A DNA stretch of 64,000 nt, taken from Bradyrhizobium sp. ORS 278 (GTDB lineage Bacteria; Pseudomonadota; Alphaproteobacteria; Rhizobiales; Xanthobacteraceae). This document shows, one piece after another, positions 1 to 9,246 of the stretch. The DNA lies in contig NC_009445.1 of NCBI RefSeq assembly GCF_000026145.1, forward strand, positions 6,292,501 through 6,356,500, in the 5' to 3' direction. Both the position numbers and the translations under genes were made by a program. The number at the start of each line of letters is the position of its first letter. Positions within the stretch are counted from its first letter, which is position 1. The notes below the pieces were generated by a model. The model was not told where the DNA came from and made no database searches. It saw nothing but the letters and a program-made list of their open reading frames with translations.

Positions 1-1968
1 GGCGAGCACGTGACCGACGACACCGGCACCGGCTTCGTGCACACCGCCCCCGGCCATGGCCGCGAGGACTTCGACGTCTGGATGGCCAATGCCCGCGAGC
101 TCGACGGCCGGGGCATCGCAACCACGATCCCCTACACCGTCGACGAGAACGGAGCGCTGACCGATCACGCCCCCGGCTTCACGGGAAAACGCGTCATCAA
201 CGACAAGGGCGAAAAGGGCGACGCCAACGAGGCCGTCATCAAGGCGCTGACCGACGCGGGCCTGCTGCTGGCGCGCGGCCGGCTGAAGCATCAATACCCG
301 CATTCCTGGCGCTCCAAGAAGCCGGTGATCTTCCGCAACACGCCGCAATGGTTCATCGCGATGGACAAGGACATTGCGGACCACGGCGCAGCGAAGTCCG
401 GCGACACCTTGCGCGCCCGCGCGCTGCAGGCGATCTCGGTCACGCAATGGGTGCCGGCGGCCGGCCAGAACCGCATCAACGGCATGATCGCCAACCGCCC
501 GGACTGGGTGATCTCGCGCCAGCGCGCCTGGGGCGTGCCGATCGCCGTGTTCGTGCGCGAGAAGGGCGACGGCTCGGCCGAGATCCTGCAGGACGAGGCG
601 GTCAACACCCGCATCGCTGATGCCTTCGCCAAGGAAGGCGCCGACGCCTGGTACGCCGACGGCGCGCGCGAGCGCTTCCTCGGCTCCCGCGCCAACGAGG
701 ACTGGAAGAAGGTCGACGACATCTGCGACGTCTGGTTCGACTCCGGCTCGACCCATGCCTTCGTGCTCGAAGACCCCGTGCACTTCCCCGGCCTCGCCGG
801 CATCAAGCGCAAGGTCGATGGCGGCCGGGATACGGTGATGTACCTGGAAGGCTCCGACCAGCATCGCGGCTGGTTCCACTCGTCGCTCTTGGAGAGCTGC
901 GGCACCCGCGGCCGCGCGCCGTACGACGTCGTGCTGACGCACGGCTTCACGCTCGACGAGAACGGCCGCAAGATGTCGAAGTCGCTCGGCAACACCGTCG
1001 AGCCGCAGAAGGTGATCAAGGAGTCCGGCGCCGACATCCTGCGCCTCTGGGTCTGCGCCACCGACTACGCCGACGACCAGCGCATCGGCCCGGAGATCCT
1101 CAAGAACACCATCGAGACCTATCGCAAGCTGCGCAACAGCATCCGCTGGATGCTCGGCACCCTGCACCATTACAAGCGCAGCGAGGCGGTCGCGTTCACT
1201 GAGATGCCGGAGCTGGAGCGGCTGATGCTGCATCAGTTGTCGCAGCAGGCCGAGGTGATCCGCCGCGCCTATGCGGCGTTCGACTACAAGACCGTGATCG
1301 CGAGCCTCGCCGCGTTCATGAACACCGAGCTGTCGGCGTTCTATTTCGACATCCGCAAGGACACGCTGTATTGCGACCCGCCGTCCTCCGTGGCGCGCAA
1401 GGCGGCGCTGACCGCGATCGACCTGATCTGCGACGCCATCCTGAAATGGCTGGCGCCGGTGTTGTCGTTCACCACGGACGAGGCCTGGCGGATGTATCGC
1501 CCGGATGCCCAGCCGTCGGTGCATCTGACCTTGTTCCCGGACGCGATGGACGGCTATCGCGACGATGCGCTCGCGGCGAAATGGGAGACCATCCGCAATG
1601 TCAGGCGCGTCGTCACCGGCGCGCTGGAGCTTGCCCGCGCCGCCAAGACCATCGGCTCCTCGCTCGAGGCCTCGCCGATCATCTATGTCGCCGATCGCGC
1701 GCTGCTCGGCACCTTGTTCGATACGGACTTGGCCGAGGTCTGCATCACCTCGAACTACGAGGTCCGCGAAGGCGAGGCGCCGGCCGAGGCATTCCGGCTC
1801 GATGCGGTGCCAGGTGTCGGCGTGGTCGTGGAGAAGGCCGTCGGCAGGAAATGCGCCCGCTCCTGGAAGATCCTGGAGAGCGTCGGCGAGGACGCCGAAT
1901 ATCCCGACGTCTCCCCGCGCGACGCGAAGGCGCTGCGCGAGTGGAAGGCGCTCGGGGTCGGCGTGTGA
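1..1968 (+). CDS. ileS: isoleucyl-tRNA synthetase, C-terminal part (5' end outside window)
   Basis: Charges tRNA-Ile with isoleucine in the cytoplasm. The frame is open through base 1, so the start codon and the HIGH motif lie upstream; 655 codons are present. The fragment opens in the end of the editing domain ([13 protein letters not shown], fragment residues 8-20). The KMSKS ATP-binding motif is at bases 970-984 ([10 protein letters not shown]), followed by the helical anticodon-binding domain. The C-terminal zinc knuckle typical of bacterial IleRS, which usually has four cysteines, is degenerate here: only KCARSW keeps a cysteine and the distal CxxC is gone. lspA follows after 194 bp, the usual ileS-lspA neighbourhood. 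Family assignment is certain. Confidence 0.97.
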   Translation, partial: GEHVTDDTGTGFVHTAPGHGREDFDVWMANARELDGRGIATTIPYTVDENGALTDHAPGFTGKRVINDKGEKGDANEAVIKALTDAGLLLARGRLKHQYPHSWRSKKPVIFRNTPQWFIAMDKDIADHGAAKSGDTLRARALQAISVTQWVPAAGQNRINGMIANRPDWVISRQRAWGVPIAVFVREKGDGSAEILQDEAVNTRIADAFAKEGADAWYADGARERFLGSRANEDWKKVDDICDVWFDSGSTHAFVLEDPVHFPGLAGIKRKVDGGRDTVMYLEGSDQHRGWFHSSLLESCGTRGRAPYDVVLTHGFTLDENGRKMSKSLGNTVEPQKVIKESGADILRLWVCATDYADDQRIGPEILKNTIETYRKLRNSIRWMLGTLHHYKRSEAVAFTEMPELERLMLHQLSQQAEVIRRAYAAFDYKTVIASLAAFMNTELSAFYFDIRKDTLYCDPPSSVARKAALTAIDLICDAILKWLAPVLSFTTDEAWRMYRPDAQPSVHLTLFPDAMDGYRDDALAAKWETIRNVRRVVTGALELARAAKTIGSSLEASPIIYVADRALLGTLFDTDLAEVCITSNYEVREGEAPAEAFRLDAVPGVGVVVEKAVGRKCARSWKILESVGEDAEYPDVSPRDAKALREWKALGVGV

Positions 1969-1994
1969 TGCGCGCTGGCGCGACACACTCCGCC

Positions 1995-2118
1995 GTCGTC
2001 CCGGCGCACGCCGGGACCCGTAACCACCGGCCGTCCTGGTGAGCAAAGACTGATGACTCCGAGTCCTTTCCACCAACTGGCCGTCCGCGGTATGGGTCCC
2101 GGCGTACGCCGGGACGAC
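1995..2118. repeat. 25-bp inverted repeat pair between ileS and lspA
   Basis: Arms at 1995-2019 (GTCGTCCCGGCGCACGCCGG...) and 2094-2118 are reverse complements with one mismatch, and each arm is itself a CCGGCGnnCGCCGG palindrome. The same GTCGTCCCGG...CCGGGACCC theme recurs at 6.6, 7.35 and 14.03 kb. It is a dispersed REP-like element of the genome, not coding. Confidence 0.75.
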
Positions 2119-2162
2119 AGCTGTGTTTGTCGCCGGCTTGGTCGTCAACTCATTAGCTTGCA

Positions 2163-2660
2163 ATGACCCCCCGCCTCCGTCTCGGCCTGCTCGCCGGCCT
2201 CGCCACGCTGGTCGTCGACCAGGCCACCAAGCTGTGGCTGCTCTACGGATTCGACCTGGCCAACCGCGGCACCGTCAAGGTCACGCCGTTCTTCGATCTC
2301 GTGCTCGCGTGGAACATCGGCATCAGCTTCGGCTGGCTGCAGAACGACACCCCGCTGGCGCAATATGGCTTGATGGCGGTGAAGGCGATCGCGGTGGTGG
2401 CGCTGGCGATCTGGATGGCGCGATCGGAAACGAAGCTCGCGACCGCGGCGCTGGGCTTGATCATCGGCGGCGCGATCGGCAACGGCATCGACCGGCTGGC
2501 CTATGGCGCGGTGGTCGATTTCGCGCTGTTCCACATCGAGATCGGCGGCACGGTCTACAACTGGTACATCTTCAACATGGCCGACGTGGCGATCGTTGCC
2601 GGGGTGGCGGGCCTGCTGTATGACTCCTTCTTCGGGAGTCACGCCGCAAAAGCGCCCTGA
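2163..2660 (+). CDS. lspA: lipoprotein signal peptidase (signal peptidase II)
   Basis: Inner-membrane aspartyl peptidase that cleaves the signal peptide of prolipoproteins after lipid is attached to the lipobox cysteine. 165 aa, normal for the family, with four hydrophobic segments. The family signature GNGIDR is at residues 106-111. The catalytic aspartates are expected to be D119 in AVVDF and D141 in FNMADVAI. It lies downstream of ileS as in most proteobacteria, but 194 bp away with a repeat between, so it may have its own promoter. No convincing ribosome-binding site precedes the ATG; the start was chosen because the first hydrophobic segment begins a few residues later. Confidence 0.95.
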   Translation: MTPRLRLGLLAGLATLVVDQATKLWLLYGFDLANRGTVKVTPFFDLVLAWNIGISFGWLQNDTPLAQYGLMAVKAIAVVALAIWMARSETKLATAALGLIIGGAIGNGIDRLAYGAVVDFALFHIEIGGTVYNWYIFNMADVAIVAGVAGLLYDSFFGSHAAKAP

Positions 2661-2834
2661 TCCGGGCCGATACCGGCCGATGCTCACCCGGAGCCAAGAG
2701 CCTGAGGTTCTTCACGTTTTCGGGATCGGCCTGACGACCGGAAGGTGCGCATGCGGCGCGTGCGCAAACCGGTCGATGAGTGGCCGGTTCGTCGCAGCAC
2801 GAGCGGCACTGGACAAGCGAGGACAGGACAAGCC

Positions 2835-3530
2835 ATGCGCAAGACCGAAGTCAGCGGCAGGATCATGACCCGCGCAGCCTTTCGCAGCCTGCGGCTTTCG
2901 GCGGTTGCGCTCGGCATCGGCCTCATCATGTCCGCGGGCATCGCCCGCGCGCAGGAGGAGGAAGAGGACGACAAGACCTTCGAAGAGAAGATCATCGACA
3001 ATCTGATGCGCGGCCTCGGCGGCACCAACATGGAGACGCCGACGATCAACTATCGCGAGCGCTCACCGCTCGTCGTGCCGCCCAAGCTCGACTTGCCGCC
3101 GCCGGCGTCCGCTGCCCAGTCGAACGCGCCGAACTGGCCCAGGGACCCGGACGAGCAGCAGCGCCGCGCCGCAGCCGCCGCGCGCAAAAAGGAGAACAAG
3201 GACCCGATCGCCTCGTCTCGCCCGCTGACCCCCGCAGAGTTGAAGATGGGACGGACCGCCGCGGCGAAGCAGACCGAGCCGGTGCAGCCCGGCGTGAGCA
3301 ACAGTCCGATCCTGAGTCCCTCGCAGCTCGGCTACAAGGGTGGCCTGTTCGGGATGTTCAAGGGCAGCGACAACGAATCCAAGACGTTCACCAGCGAGCC
3401 GCAGCGCGAGAGCCTGACGCAGCCGCCGCCCGGCTATCAGACGCCGTCGCCGAGCTATGCCTATGGCACCGGCAAGATGGAGCCGGTTGGCGGCAAGCAG
3501 ATGGACATCCTGACCGGCAAGGAACGGTAA
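2835..3530 (+). CDS. secreted or periplasmic hypothetical protein with acidic and proline-rich tracts
   Basis: I do not recognise a functional family. The ATG at 2835 is preferred over the upstream in-frame ATG at 2745 because it starts a typical signal peptide: a basic N-terminus, a hydrophobic stretch at about residues 21-35, and an ARA cleavage site near residue 39. ATG 2865 is also possible. The mature part begins with an acidic run (QEEEEDD), then a short conserved-looking helix (EEKIIDNLMRGLGG), then low-complexity Pro/Ala/Arg sequence to residue 231, with SYAYGTGKMEPVGGKQMDIL near the end. It sits between lspA and the M16 peptidases in the same direction and could be a small envelope protein of that group. 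Confidence 0.7.
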   Translation: MRKTEVSGRIMTRAAFRSLRLSAVALGIGLIMSAGIARAQEEEEDDKTFEEKIIDNLMRGLGGTNMETPTINYRERSPLVVPPKLDLPPPASAAQSNAPNWPRDPDEQQRRAAAAARKKENKDPIASSRPLTPAELKMGRTAAAKQTEPVQPGVSNSPILSPSQLGYKGGLFGMFKGSDNESKTFTSEPQRESLTQPPPGYQTPSPSYAYGTGKMEPVGGKQMDILTGKER

Positions 3531-3737
3531 GCAACGGTGACGGCGCGGATGCGCCGCCTCCACCCTGCAATACCGGCTACGCCCCTGGCGAGCCTCGCGG
3601 TCGCCTCGCTATTAGCGAAATTTAATGTCTTCCGGCGGCACCATGTCGCCGTTTTGTGACGCCGGGCTCAGTCCGGCGCGATGTAACATGCTGCGCTCAA
3701 ACCCGATCGCCCCGCCCCGCGGGCCTTCAGAAGGATC

Positions 3738-5123
3738 ATGATGTCCTCGCACCGGTTCACCTCTGCCGCCGCCGCGCTCGTCTCCCTCCTGGCGTTCACG
3801 GCCGGCGCTTCGGCGCAAACGACGTTCGCCTCCGACCCCCCGGCCAGCTTCACCCTGCCCAACGGCCTGCAGGTCGTCGTCATCCAGGATCACCGCACGC
3901 CGGTGGTGACGCAGATGATCTGGTACAAGGTCGGCTCCGCCGACGAGACGCCCGGCAAATCGGGGCTGGCGCATTTCCTCGAGCACCTGATGTTCAAGGG
4001 CACCGAGGCGCATCCCGCCGGCGAGTTCTCCAAAACCGTGCTGAAGATCGGCGGCAACGAGAACGCCTTCACCTCGGTCGACTACACCGGCTACTTCCAG
4101 CGCGTGCCGCGCGACCAGTTGCCGAAGATGATGGAGTTCGAGGCCGACCGCATGACCGGCCTGGTTCTCAAAGATGAGAACGTGCTGCCCGAGCGCGACG
4201 TCGTGCTCGAGGAGTACAACATGCGCGTCGCCAACTCGCCGGAGGCCCGCCTCAACGAGCAGATCATGGCGGCGCTCTACGTCAACCATCCCTATGGCCG
4301 TCCCGTCATCGGCTGGAGACCGGAGATCGAGAAGCTCAGCCGCGAGGACGCGCTGGCGTTCTATCGCCGTTTTTACGCGCCCAACAACGCGATCCTGGTG
4401 ATCGCCGGCGACACCGACGCCAAGGAAGTCCGCCCGCTGGTCGAGCAGACCTTTGCCAAGGTTCCCTCGCAGCCCGATATCCCCGCGCGTCGCCTGCGGC
4501 CGCAGGAGCCCGAGCCGATCGCGCCGCGCACCGTCACTCTGGCCGATCCGCATGTCGAGCAGCCCTCGATGCGCCGTTTCTATCTGGTGCCCTCGGCGAC
4601 CACGGCCGCGCCTGGTGAATCCGCCGCGCTCGACGTGCTGGCGCAGCTGATGGGCAGCGGCAGCAACTCCTATCTCTACCGCGCGCTCGTCGTCGACAAG
4701 CCGCTCGCGGTCAATGCCAGTGCGTCCTATCAGGGGACCTCGCTCGACCCGAGCCAGTTCTCGGTCGCGGTCGCGCCGCGGCCGGGCGTCGATTTCGCCC
4801 AGGTCGAGGCCGTCGTCGACGGCGTCATCGCCGAGATCGCCCAGAACCCGGTGCGATCAGAGGATCTCGAGCGCGTGAAGACGCAGCTGATCGCGGAAGC
4901 GATCTACGCCAACGACAACCAGGCGACGATGGCGCGCTGGTATGGCGGCGGCCTCACCACCGGATTGAGCATCGAGGATATCAGAAGCTGGCCCGACCGC
5001 ATCCGCGCCGTGACAGCCGAGCAAGTCCGCGCCGCCGCGCAGAAATGGCTCGACAAGAAGCGCTCGGTCACGGGCTATCTGATCAAGGACAATGCGGCCA
5101 AGCGCGAGGAGAAGCGGTCGTGA
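3738..5123 (+). CDS. M16 family zinc metallopeptidase, catalytic subunit
   Basis: Periplasmic zinc peptidase of the pitrilysin/processing-peptidase family. A signal peptide ends at ASA-Q near residue 26. The inverted zinc motif HxxEH is present as H79-F-L-E82-H83, with E159 (VVLEEYN) at the expected distance as third ligand. 461 aa in two homologous halves, usual for the short M16B type. AGAAGGATC precedes tandem ATGs at 3738 and 3741; either may start. The stop codon overlaps the next gene's ATG by one base, so the two subunits are translationally coupled, as in other bacterial M16B heterodimers. Substrate unknown. Confidence 0.92.
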   Translation: MMSSHRFTSAAAALVSLLAFTAGASAQTTFASDPPASFTLPNGLQVVVIQDHRTPVVTQMIWYKVGSADETPGKSGLAHFLEHLMFKGTEAHPAGEFSKTVLKIGGNENAFTSVDYTGYFQRVPRDQLPKMMEFEADRMTGLVLKDENVLPERDVVLEEYNMRVANSPEARLNEQIMAALYVNHPYGRPVIGWRPEIEKLSREDALAFYRRFYAPNNAILVIAGDTDAKEVRPLVEQTFAKVPSQPDIPARRLRPQEPEPIAPRTVTLADPHVEQPSMRRFYLVPSATTAAPGESAALDVLAQLMGSGSNSYLYRALVVDKPLAVNASASYQGTSLDPSQFSVAVAPRPGVDFAQVEAVVDGVIAEIAQNPVRSEDLERVKTQLIAEAIYANDNQATMARWYGGGLTTGLSIEDIRSWPDRIRAVTAEQVRAAAQKWLDKKRSVTGYLIKDNAAKREEKRS

Positions 5124-6502
5124 TGAGCACAATCACCTTCGCCCGCCGCCTCGCCTGCGTTCTCAGCGTCGCCGCCGCGGCGCTGACGCTCGCCCCGGCC
5201 GCCCATGCCGCGACCAAGATCCAGCGGCTGGTATCGCCCGGCGGCATCGAGGCCTGGTTCGTGCAGGACGCCACCGTGCCCCTGATCGCGATGGAATACG
5301 CCTTCGAAGGCGGCGCCTCGCAGGACCCCGCGGGCAAGCCCGGCGTCGGAAATCTCGTCGCCGACCTGCTCGACGAGGGCTCCGGAGATCTCGATTCCAA
5401 GACCTTCCATGAGCGGCTCGACCGCCGCGCCATCGAGCTCTCCTTCCAGGTGTCGCGCGATCAGTTCCGCGGCTCCTTGCGCATGCTGCGCGACACCAAA
5501 GACGAGGCGTTCGATCTGCTGCGCACCGCGCTGACCTCGCCGCATTTCGACAGCACCGACGTCGAGCGCATCCGCTCGCAGGTGATATCGGGCCTGCGCC
5601 GCGAGACGACGAATCCGAGCTCGCTGGCGGGACGCAAGTTCCTCGAGCTGGCCTTCCCCAACCACCCCTATGGCCGTCCAGCCAACGGCACGTTGGAGAC
5701 CGTGCCGACCATCACCGTCGACGACCTCAAATCCTATGTCGGCCGCGTGCTCGCCAAGGACACGCTGAAGGTCGCCGTCGTCGGTGACGTCGATCCGGCC
5801 ACGCTCGGCAAGCTCCTGGACCAGACCTTCGGCGCGCTGCCGGCCAAGGCCCAGCTGACGCCGGTTCCCGACATCGTCGCCACCAAGCCGCCGCAGCGCG
5901 TGCTCGTGCCGCTCGACGTGCCGCAGACCGTGATCACCTTCGGCGGCCCCGGCATCCGCCGTCACGACCCCAACTTCATGGCCGCCTACGTCGTCAACCA
6001 CATCCTTGGCGGCGGCGGCCTGTCGTCACGGCTGTACAAGGAGGTCCGCGAGAAGCGCGGCCTCGCCTACTCCGTCTATGACGCGCTGCTGTGGATGGAC
6101 CATTCGGCGCTGTTCATCGGCAACACCGCGACCCGCTTCGACCGCGCCGGCGAGACCATCGCCGCCGTCGAGCAGGAGATCCGCCGCATCGCCGAGGAAG
6201 GCCCGACCCAGCAGGAGCTCGACGAAGCCAAATCCTACATCAACGGCTCGCAGATGCTGGCGCTCGACACCTCCTCCAAGCTGGCGCAGGCGATGCTGCA
6301 ATACCAGCTCGACAAGATGCCGATCGACTACATCGAGAAGCGCAGCGAGATCGTCAACGCCGTGACGCTGGACGACGCGAAGAAGGCGGCCAAGCAGCTC
6401 TGGAGCCAGGGCCTGCTGACGGCCGTCGTCGGCCGCACCCCGCAGGCCGCGGCGGAGCCGGGGCAGGCACCGGCCACGGCACCGACGACGAAGACGAACT
6501 GA
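5123..6502 (+). CDS. M16 family peptidase-like protein, non-catalytic subunit
   Basis: Partner of the preceding peptidase. The ATG at 5123 overlaps the upstream stop (TGATG) and starts a clear signal peptide (cleavage after AHA, about residue 29), giving 459 aa. Where the HxxEH zinc motif should be, it reads NLVADLLDEG, so it cannot bind the catalytic zinc. It keeps the family's substrate-binding R/Y region (GGGGLSSRLYKEVREKRGLA). This division of labour, one subunit with zinc and one with R/Y, is known for M16 heterodimers such as mitochondrial processing peptidase and Sphingomonas M16 pairs. Function of the pair in this organism is not evident from neighbours. Confidence 0.9.
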   Translation: MSTITFARRLACVLSVAAAALTLAPAAHAATKIQRLVSPGGIEAWFVQDATVPLIAMEYAFEGGASQDPAGKPGVGNLVADLLDEGSGDLDSKTFHERLDRRAIELSFQVSRDQFRGSLRMLRDTKDEAFDLLRTALTSPHFDSTDVERIRSQVISGLRRETTNPSSLAGRKFLELAFPNHPYGRPANGTLETVPTITVDDLKSYVGRVLAKDTLKVAVVGDVDPATLGKLLDQTFGALPAKAQLTPVPDIVATKPPQRVLVPLDVPQTVITFGGPGIRRHDPNFMAAYVVNHILGGGGLSSRLYKEVREKRGLAYSVYDALLWMDHSALFIGNTATRFDRAGETIAAVEQEIRRIAEEGPTQQELDEAKSYINGSQMLALDTSSKLAQAMLQYQLDKMPIDYIEKRSEIVNAVTLDDAKKAAKQLWSQGLLTAVVGRTPQAAAEPGQAPATAPTTKTN

Positions 6503-6559
6503 GGAAGCAGCGTCGCTGCTTCTGTTTAACGAGACGCAAAGCTCCTAGCGAGTTCGTCA

Positions 6560-6752
6560 TGCCCGGGCTTGTCCCGGGCATTTTGCGTATCGATCCACGG
6601 CTGACCACCGCCGCCGCCACAGAAATGGTGTCGTCCCGGCCTTGAGCCGGGACCCATACTCCGCGGCGGACGTGATGGCGGCAGGTGCCAACGAGCGGCG
6701 TGCCTCAAACCCCTTCCTGGGGGTATGGGTCCCGGCTCAAGGCCGGGACGAC
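6560..6752. repeat. REP-like palindrome and 26-bp perfect inverted repeat
   Basis: A palindrome TGCCCGGGCTTGTCCCGGGC at 6560-6579 is followed by arms at 6630-6655 and 6727-6752 that are perfect reverse complements over 26 bases (GTCGTCCCGGCC...GGGACCC). Same family as at 1995-2118. It may also stop transcription from the M16 operon; no T-run is evident on the plus strand apart from TTTT after the first palindrome. Confidence 0.75.
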
Positions 6753-6816
6753 AGCGGAGGGTGGGATCAAGGCTTCTGCTAAAAATAATCACCTTGCTAT
6801 TTTTCGGAATTAGTGA

Positions 6817-7300
6817 TTACCTCCCCCCATCCCGCCTCACCGCAGAGGGGCGCAGCGCGCGATCGTCACGACACGCGAGGTGGGGAAGCGATGGCCGCGA
6901 GAGATCGCAGCGTGTCTTCGGATGCGCGGACGAACGATCGCTCGCGGACGTGAAGTCGCAGCGTCCTGACACCCCGAAGCTGGTGTCTCGTTCGCAACGG
7001 CGCTGACGCGCCGTCGCGGACCATGGTGGCCAACGAGCCGGGCACCAGGGAGACTGCGTATAAGCGTTCCACCCATCGCGCGGGGAATGCCGGGATGCCT
7101 CGGCTGAACCTGTGGTACCTGCCGCCTGCATTCTTTTCGCAGGCGGGCCATGGGTGCGGCCAGCACCCGGCATTCCCCGCGCCCTCTGCACGCTTCGCGA
7201 GGGCTGTGACGATGCAAGGCTCGGGCAGGAGATGCCGCGAGAGCGCGAAGCTGTGCCCGAAGCTGCCCTTGGCCTCACCGGGTCCTCGGCTCACCGTGTC
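6817..7300 (-). repeat. dispersed non-coding repeat mimicking ORFs on the minus strand
   Basis: Overlapping open frames of 126-153 codons exist in all three minus frames over the same bases, which is not how real genes look. Their conceptual peptides contain phrases such as AGRTHGPPAKRM and RFSRGIPAFPARW, which I recall as recurrent spurious proteins annotated many times in Bradyrhizobium and Rhodopseudomonas genomes. I therefore call this a dispersed repeat rather than a gene. No transposase or terminal repeats were seen. Confidence 0.55.
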
Positions 7301-7352
7301 CTTGGCTCATCTGTCAGCTGTTTGAACCGTGAAGTTCGCCATCCCCACCGCC

Positions 7353-7502
7353 GTCGTCCCGGACAAGCCACGACGCGCGGAGCGCGACGTGGCGCCGATC
7401 CCGGACCCATACGCCGCAGCAGATGTGAGACGCGAAATGCCCATGGCCGGCGTGCCCCAAACGACTCCCTGGGGTATGGATCCCGGCGTTCGCCGGGATG
7501 AC
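7353..7502. repeat. REP-like repeat upstream of arfB
   Basis: GTCGTCCCGGACAAGCC at 7353 onward and GGTATGGATCCCGGCGTTCG with CCGGGATGACG ending at 7502 are a further member of the GTCGTCCCGG family. Together with the two preceding entries, the 1.1-kb stretch 6503-7612 contains only repeats and no supportable gene. Confidence 0.6.
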
Positions 7503-7612
7503 GGCGGAGATCTTGGTGACGGTCCGGGGCCGACCGCGGGAGCCTATCCCCCCGCGCACCCCGCCGCTAAACCCGCTATGGTGCACGCCACATCCGACTC
7601 ACCTGGTGCCCC

Positions 7613-8032
7613 ATGCTGCGGATCTCCCGCGACCTTGCCATCGACGAGAACGACATCGAGATCTCGTTCGTCCGCGCCTCCGGGCCCGGCGGCCAGAACG
7701 TCAACAAGCTGTCGACCTCGGCGCAGCTGCGCTTCGACACCAGCCGCATCACGCTGCCGGAGGATGCCGCCGCACGGCTGGCGCGCCTTGCCGGCCAGCG
7801 CATGACCAAGACCGGCGTCATCGTCATCCAGGCCGAACGCTTCCGCACCCAGGAGCGCAACAAGGCCGATGCGATCGAGCGGCTCGTCACGCTGCTGCGC
7901 GAAGCCATGGTGCGGCCGAAGGTGCGGCGTCCGACCAAGCCGACATTCGGCTCCAAGCAGCGCCGCCTCGAAGGCAAGAAAATTCGCAGCGACGTGAAAG
8001 CGGGACGCGGCGCGCGTCGTTTCGACGATTAG
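7613..8032 (+). CDS. arfB: alternative ribosome-rescue factor, peptidyl-tRNA hydrolase ArfB
   Basis: Releases nascent peptides from ribosomes stalled on truncated mRNA. 139 aa, the usual ArfB/YaeJ length. It has the release-factor GGQ motif at residues 26-28 (ASGPGGQNVNK) and a strongly basic C-terminal tail (KQRRLEGKKIRSDVKAGRG) that in this family enters the empty mRNA channel. It lacks the codon-recognition domains of RF1/RF2. Stands alone between repeat-rich spacers. No strong ribosome-binding site is visible; the ATG start matches the family's N-terminus (MLRISRDLAID). Confidence 0.93.
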   Translation: MLRISRDLAIDENDIEISFVRASGPGGQNVNKLSTSAQLRFDTSRITLPEDAAARLARLAGQRMTKTGVIVIQAERFRTQERNKADAIERLVTLLREAMVRPKVRRPTKPTFGSKQRRLEGKKIRSDVKAGRGARRFDD

Positions 8033-8392
8033 TTCGTCGGCCGCGCACCTCGCCCCATCCCGTCATTCCGCGCAATCGTCAACGCGCCAGCGTTAGCGAT
8101 TGAACCCAGACTCTCGATATAGTTGGAAATAAAGGCAAGCCAAGCTCGGGATTGCGGTTCAAGGCCTTTCGGCCTTGCCCCGGAACGACGGGGATTGTGG
8201 CACAAGAGATCGATCCTCATCACGCCGCCTGCACCACATCACACAACCATTCATATGACGATGAGTCCGCAATGCTGACGCAGCTTTCGCGCTGCAAACA
8301 TCTGCGCCCGCTTTGTTCTCGCTGAAACAGCCGGCTACTACCACGCCGCATCGGCTGCGACCTACTCTCATCAAAAATGCGAGCGAGGAACG
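8033..8392. other. intergenic region, no gene seen
   Basis: 360 bp without a supportable ORF. It holds a hairpin CAAGGCCTTTCGGCCTTG at 8160-8177 followed by CCCCGGAACGACGGGGA, with GTCATTCCG at 8060-8068 as partial inverse, again a genome repeat. The last part, more AT-rich, presumably carries the promoter for the cytochrome c gene. Confidence 0.5.
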
Positions 8393-8800
8393 ATGTCGGG
8401 ACGGCGTGCGGCGCAATATGCGCTTCTTCTCTGCGGATCAATTGCAAGCGCTGCGTTTTGCAGCACGATCGCCTCAGCGCAGATGGCACTGCCCGCCCCC
8501 AAGCCCGTCGATGGCGCGACTCTCTTCAAGCAGCAATGCGGCGTCTGCCACACGCTGAGCAGCGCCGAGCCGCTGCGGCAGGGACCGCCGCTGTCAAAGG
8601 TCGTCGGCCGCCGCGCCGGCTCGGTCGAAGGCTTCCACTATTCGGCCGGCTTCGCCAAGGCCGACTTCACCTGGGACGAGACCAAGCTCGACGCCTGGCT
8701 GACCAATCCGCAAGAATTGATCCCCGGCGCCGTGATGGCCTATCGCCAGGCCAAGCCCGACGTGCGCGCCGCGATCATCAACTACCTGAAGGACAATTGA
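8393..8800 (+). CDS. class I c-type cytochrome, periplasmic
   Basis: Single-haem electron carrier. A signal peptide (hydrophobic residues 10-27, cleavage near ASAQ, residue 30) exports the 135-aa precursor. The haem-binding motif C49-G-V-C52-H53 and a distal methionine, M115 in IPGAVMAY, give the His/Met coordination of mitochondrial-type cytochrome c. GAGGAAC lies just before the ATG. It is followed one base later by a glyoxalase gene and 450 bp on by a Tat subunit/GMC dehydrogenase pair, for which it could be an electron acceptor; that role is inference from position only. Confidence 0.9.
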   Translation: MSGRRAAQYALLLCGSIASAAFCSTIASAQMALPAPKPVDGATLFKQQCGVCHTLSSAEPLRQGPPLSKVVGRRAGSVEGFHYSAGFAKADFTWDETKLDAWLTNPQELIPGAVMAYRQAKPDVRAAIINYLKDN

Positions 8801-8801
8801 G

Positions 8802-9197
8802 ATGGCCAAGCCCGTGCACTCCATGATCCGCGTCTTCGATGAGGCCAAGGCGCTCGACTTCTACAAGCGCGCCTTTGGCCTGGAGATCGCCGACAATCTC
8901 CGCTTCGACGGCTTTGCGCTGATCTATCTGCGCCATCCCTCCTCGCCATTCGAGGTCGAGCTCACGGTCAACTTCGATCGCAAGGAGCCTTACACGCTGG
9001 GCGACGGCTACGGCCATCTCGCGGTCGTGGTCGATGACCTCGACGCCGAGCACGCCCGCTTCGAGCGCGAGAACCTGGCGCCGGGCCCGCTGCGCGACTT
9101 CAAGCACAATGGCGCGACACTCGCCCGCTTCTTCTTCGTCAGCGACCCCGACGGCTACAAGATCGAGGTGATCCAGCGCGGCGGCCGCTTCGGCTGA
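8802..9197 (+). CDS. gloA: glyoxalase I-like VOC protein (lactoylglutathione lyase)
   Basis: Likely converts the methylglyoxal-glutathione hemithioacetal to lactoylglutathione. 131 aa with two beta-alpha-beta-beta-beta modules. The four metal ligands of nickel-type GloA are in place: H6, E53 (FEVELTVN), H72 (GYGHLAV) and E122 (GYKIEVIQ). The start ATG is one base after the cytochrome c stop, so the two are co-transcribed. A broader VOC function cannot be excluded because substrate-binding residues were not checked. Confidence 0.85.
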   Translation: MAKPVHSMIRVFDEAKALDFYKRAFGLEIADNLRFDGFALIYLRHPSSPFEVELTVNFDRKEPYTLGDGYGHLAVVVDDLDAEHARFERENLAPGPLRDFKHNGATLARFFFVSDPDGYKIEVIQRGGRFG

Positions 9198-9246
9198 CGA
9201 GCAGACTATGAGAGTCATAAACAAAAATCACACGGAGGAAACTGCC

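Noticed and set aside
5075..6001. Minus-strand open frame of 308 codons over the second M16 gene
   Set aside because: Shadow of the peptidase gene; no recognisable domain.
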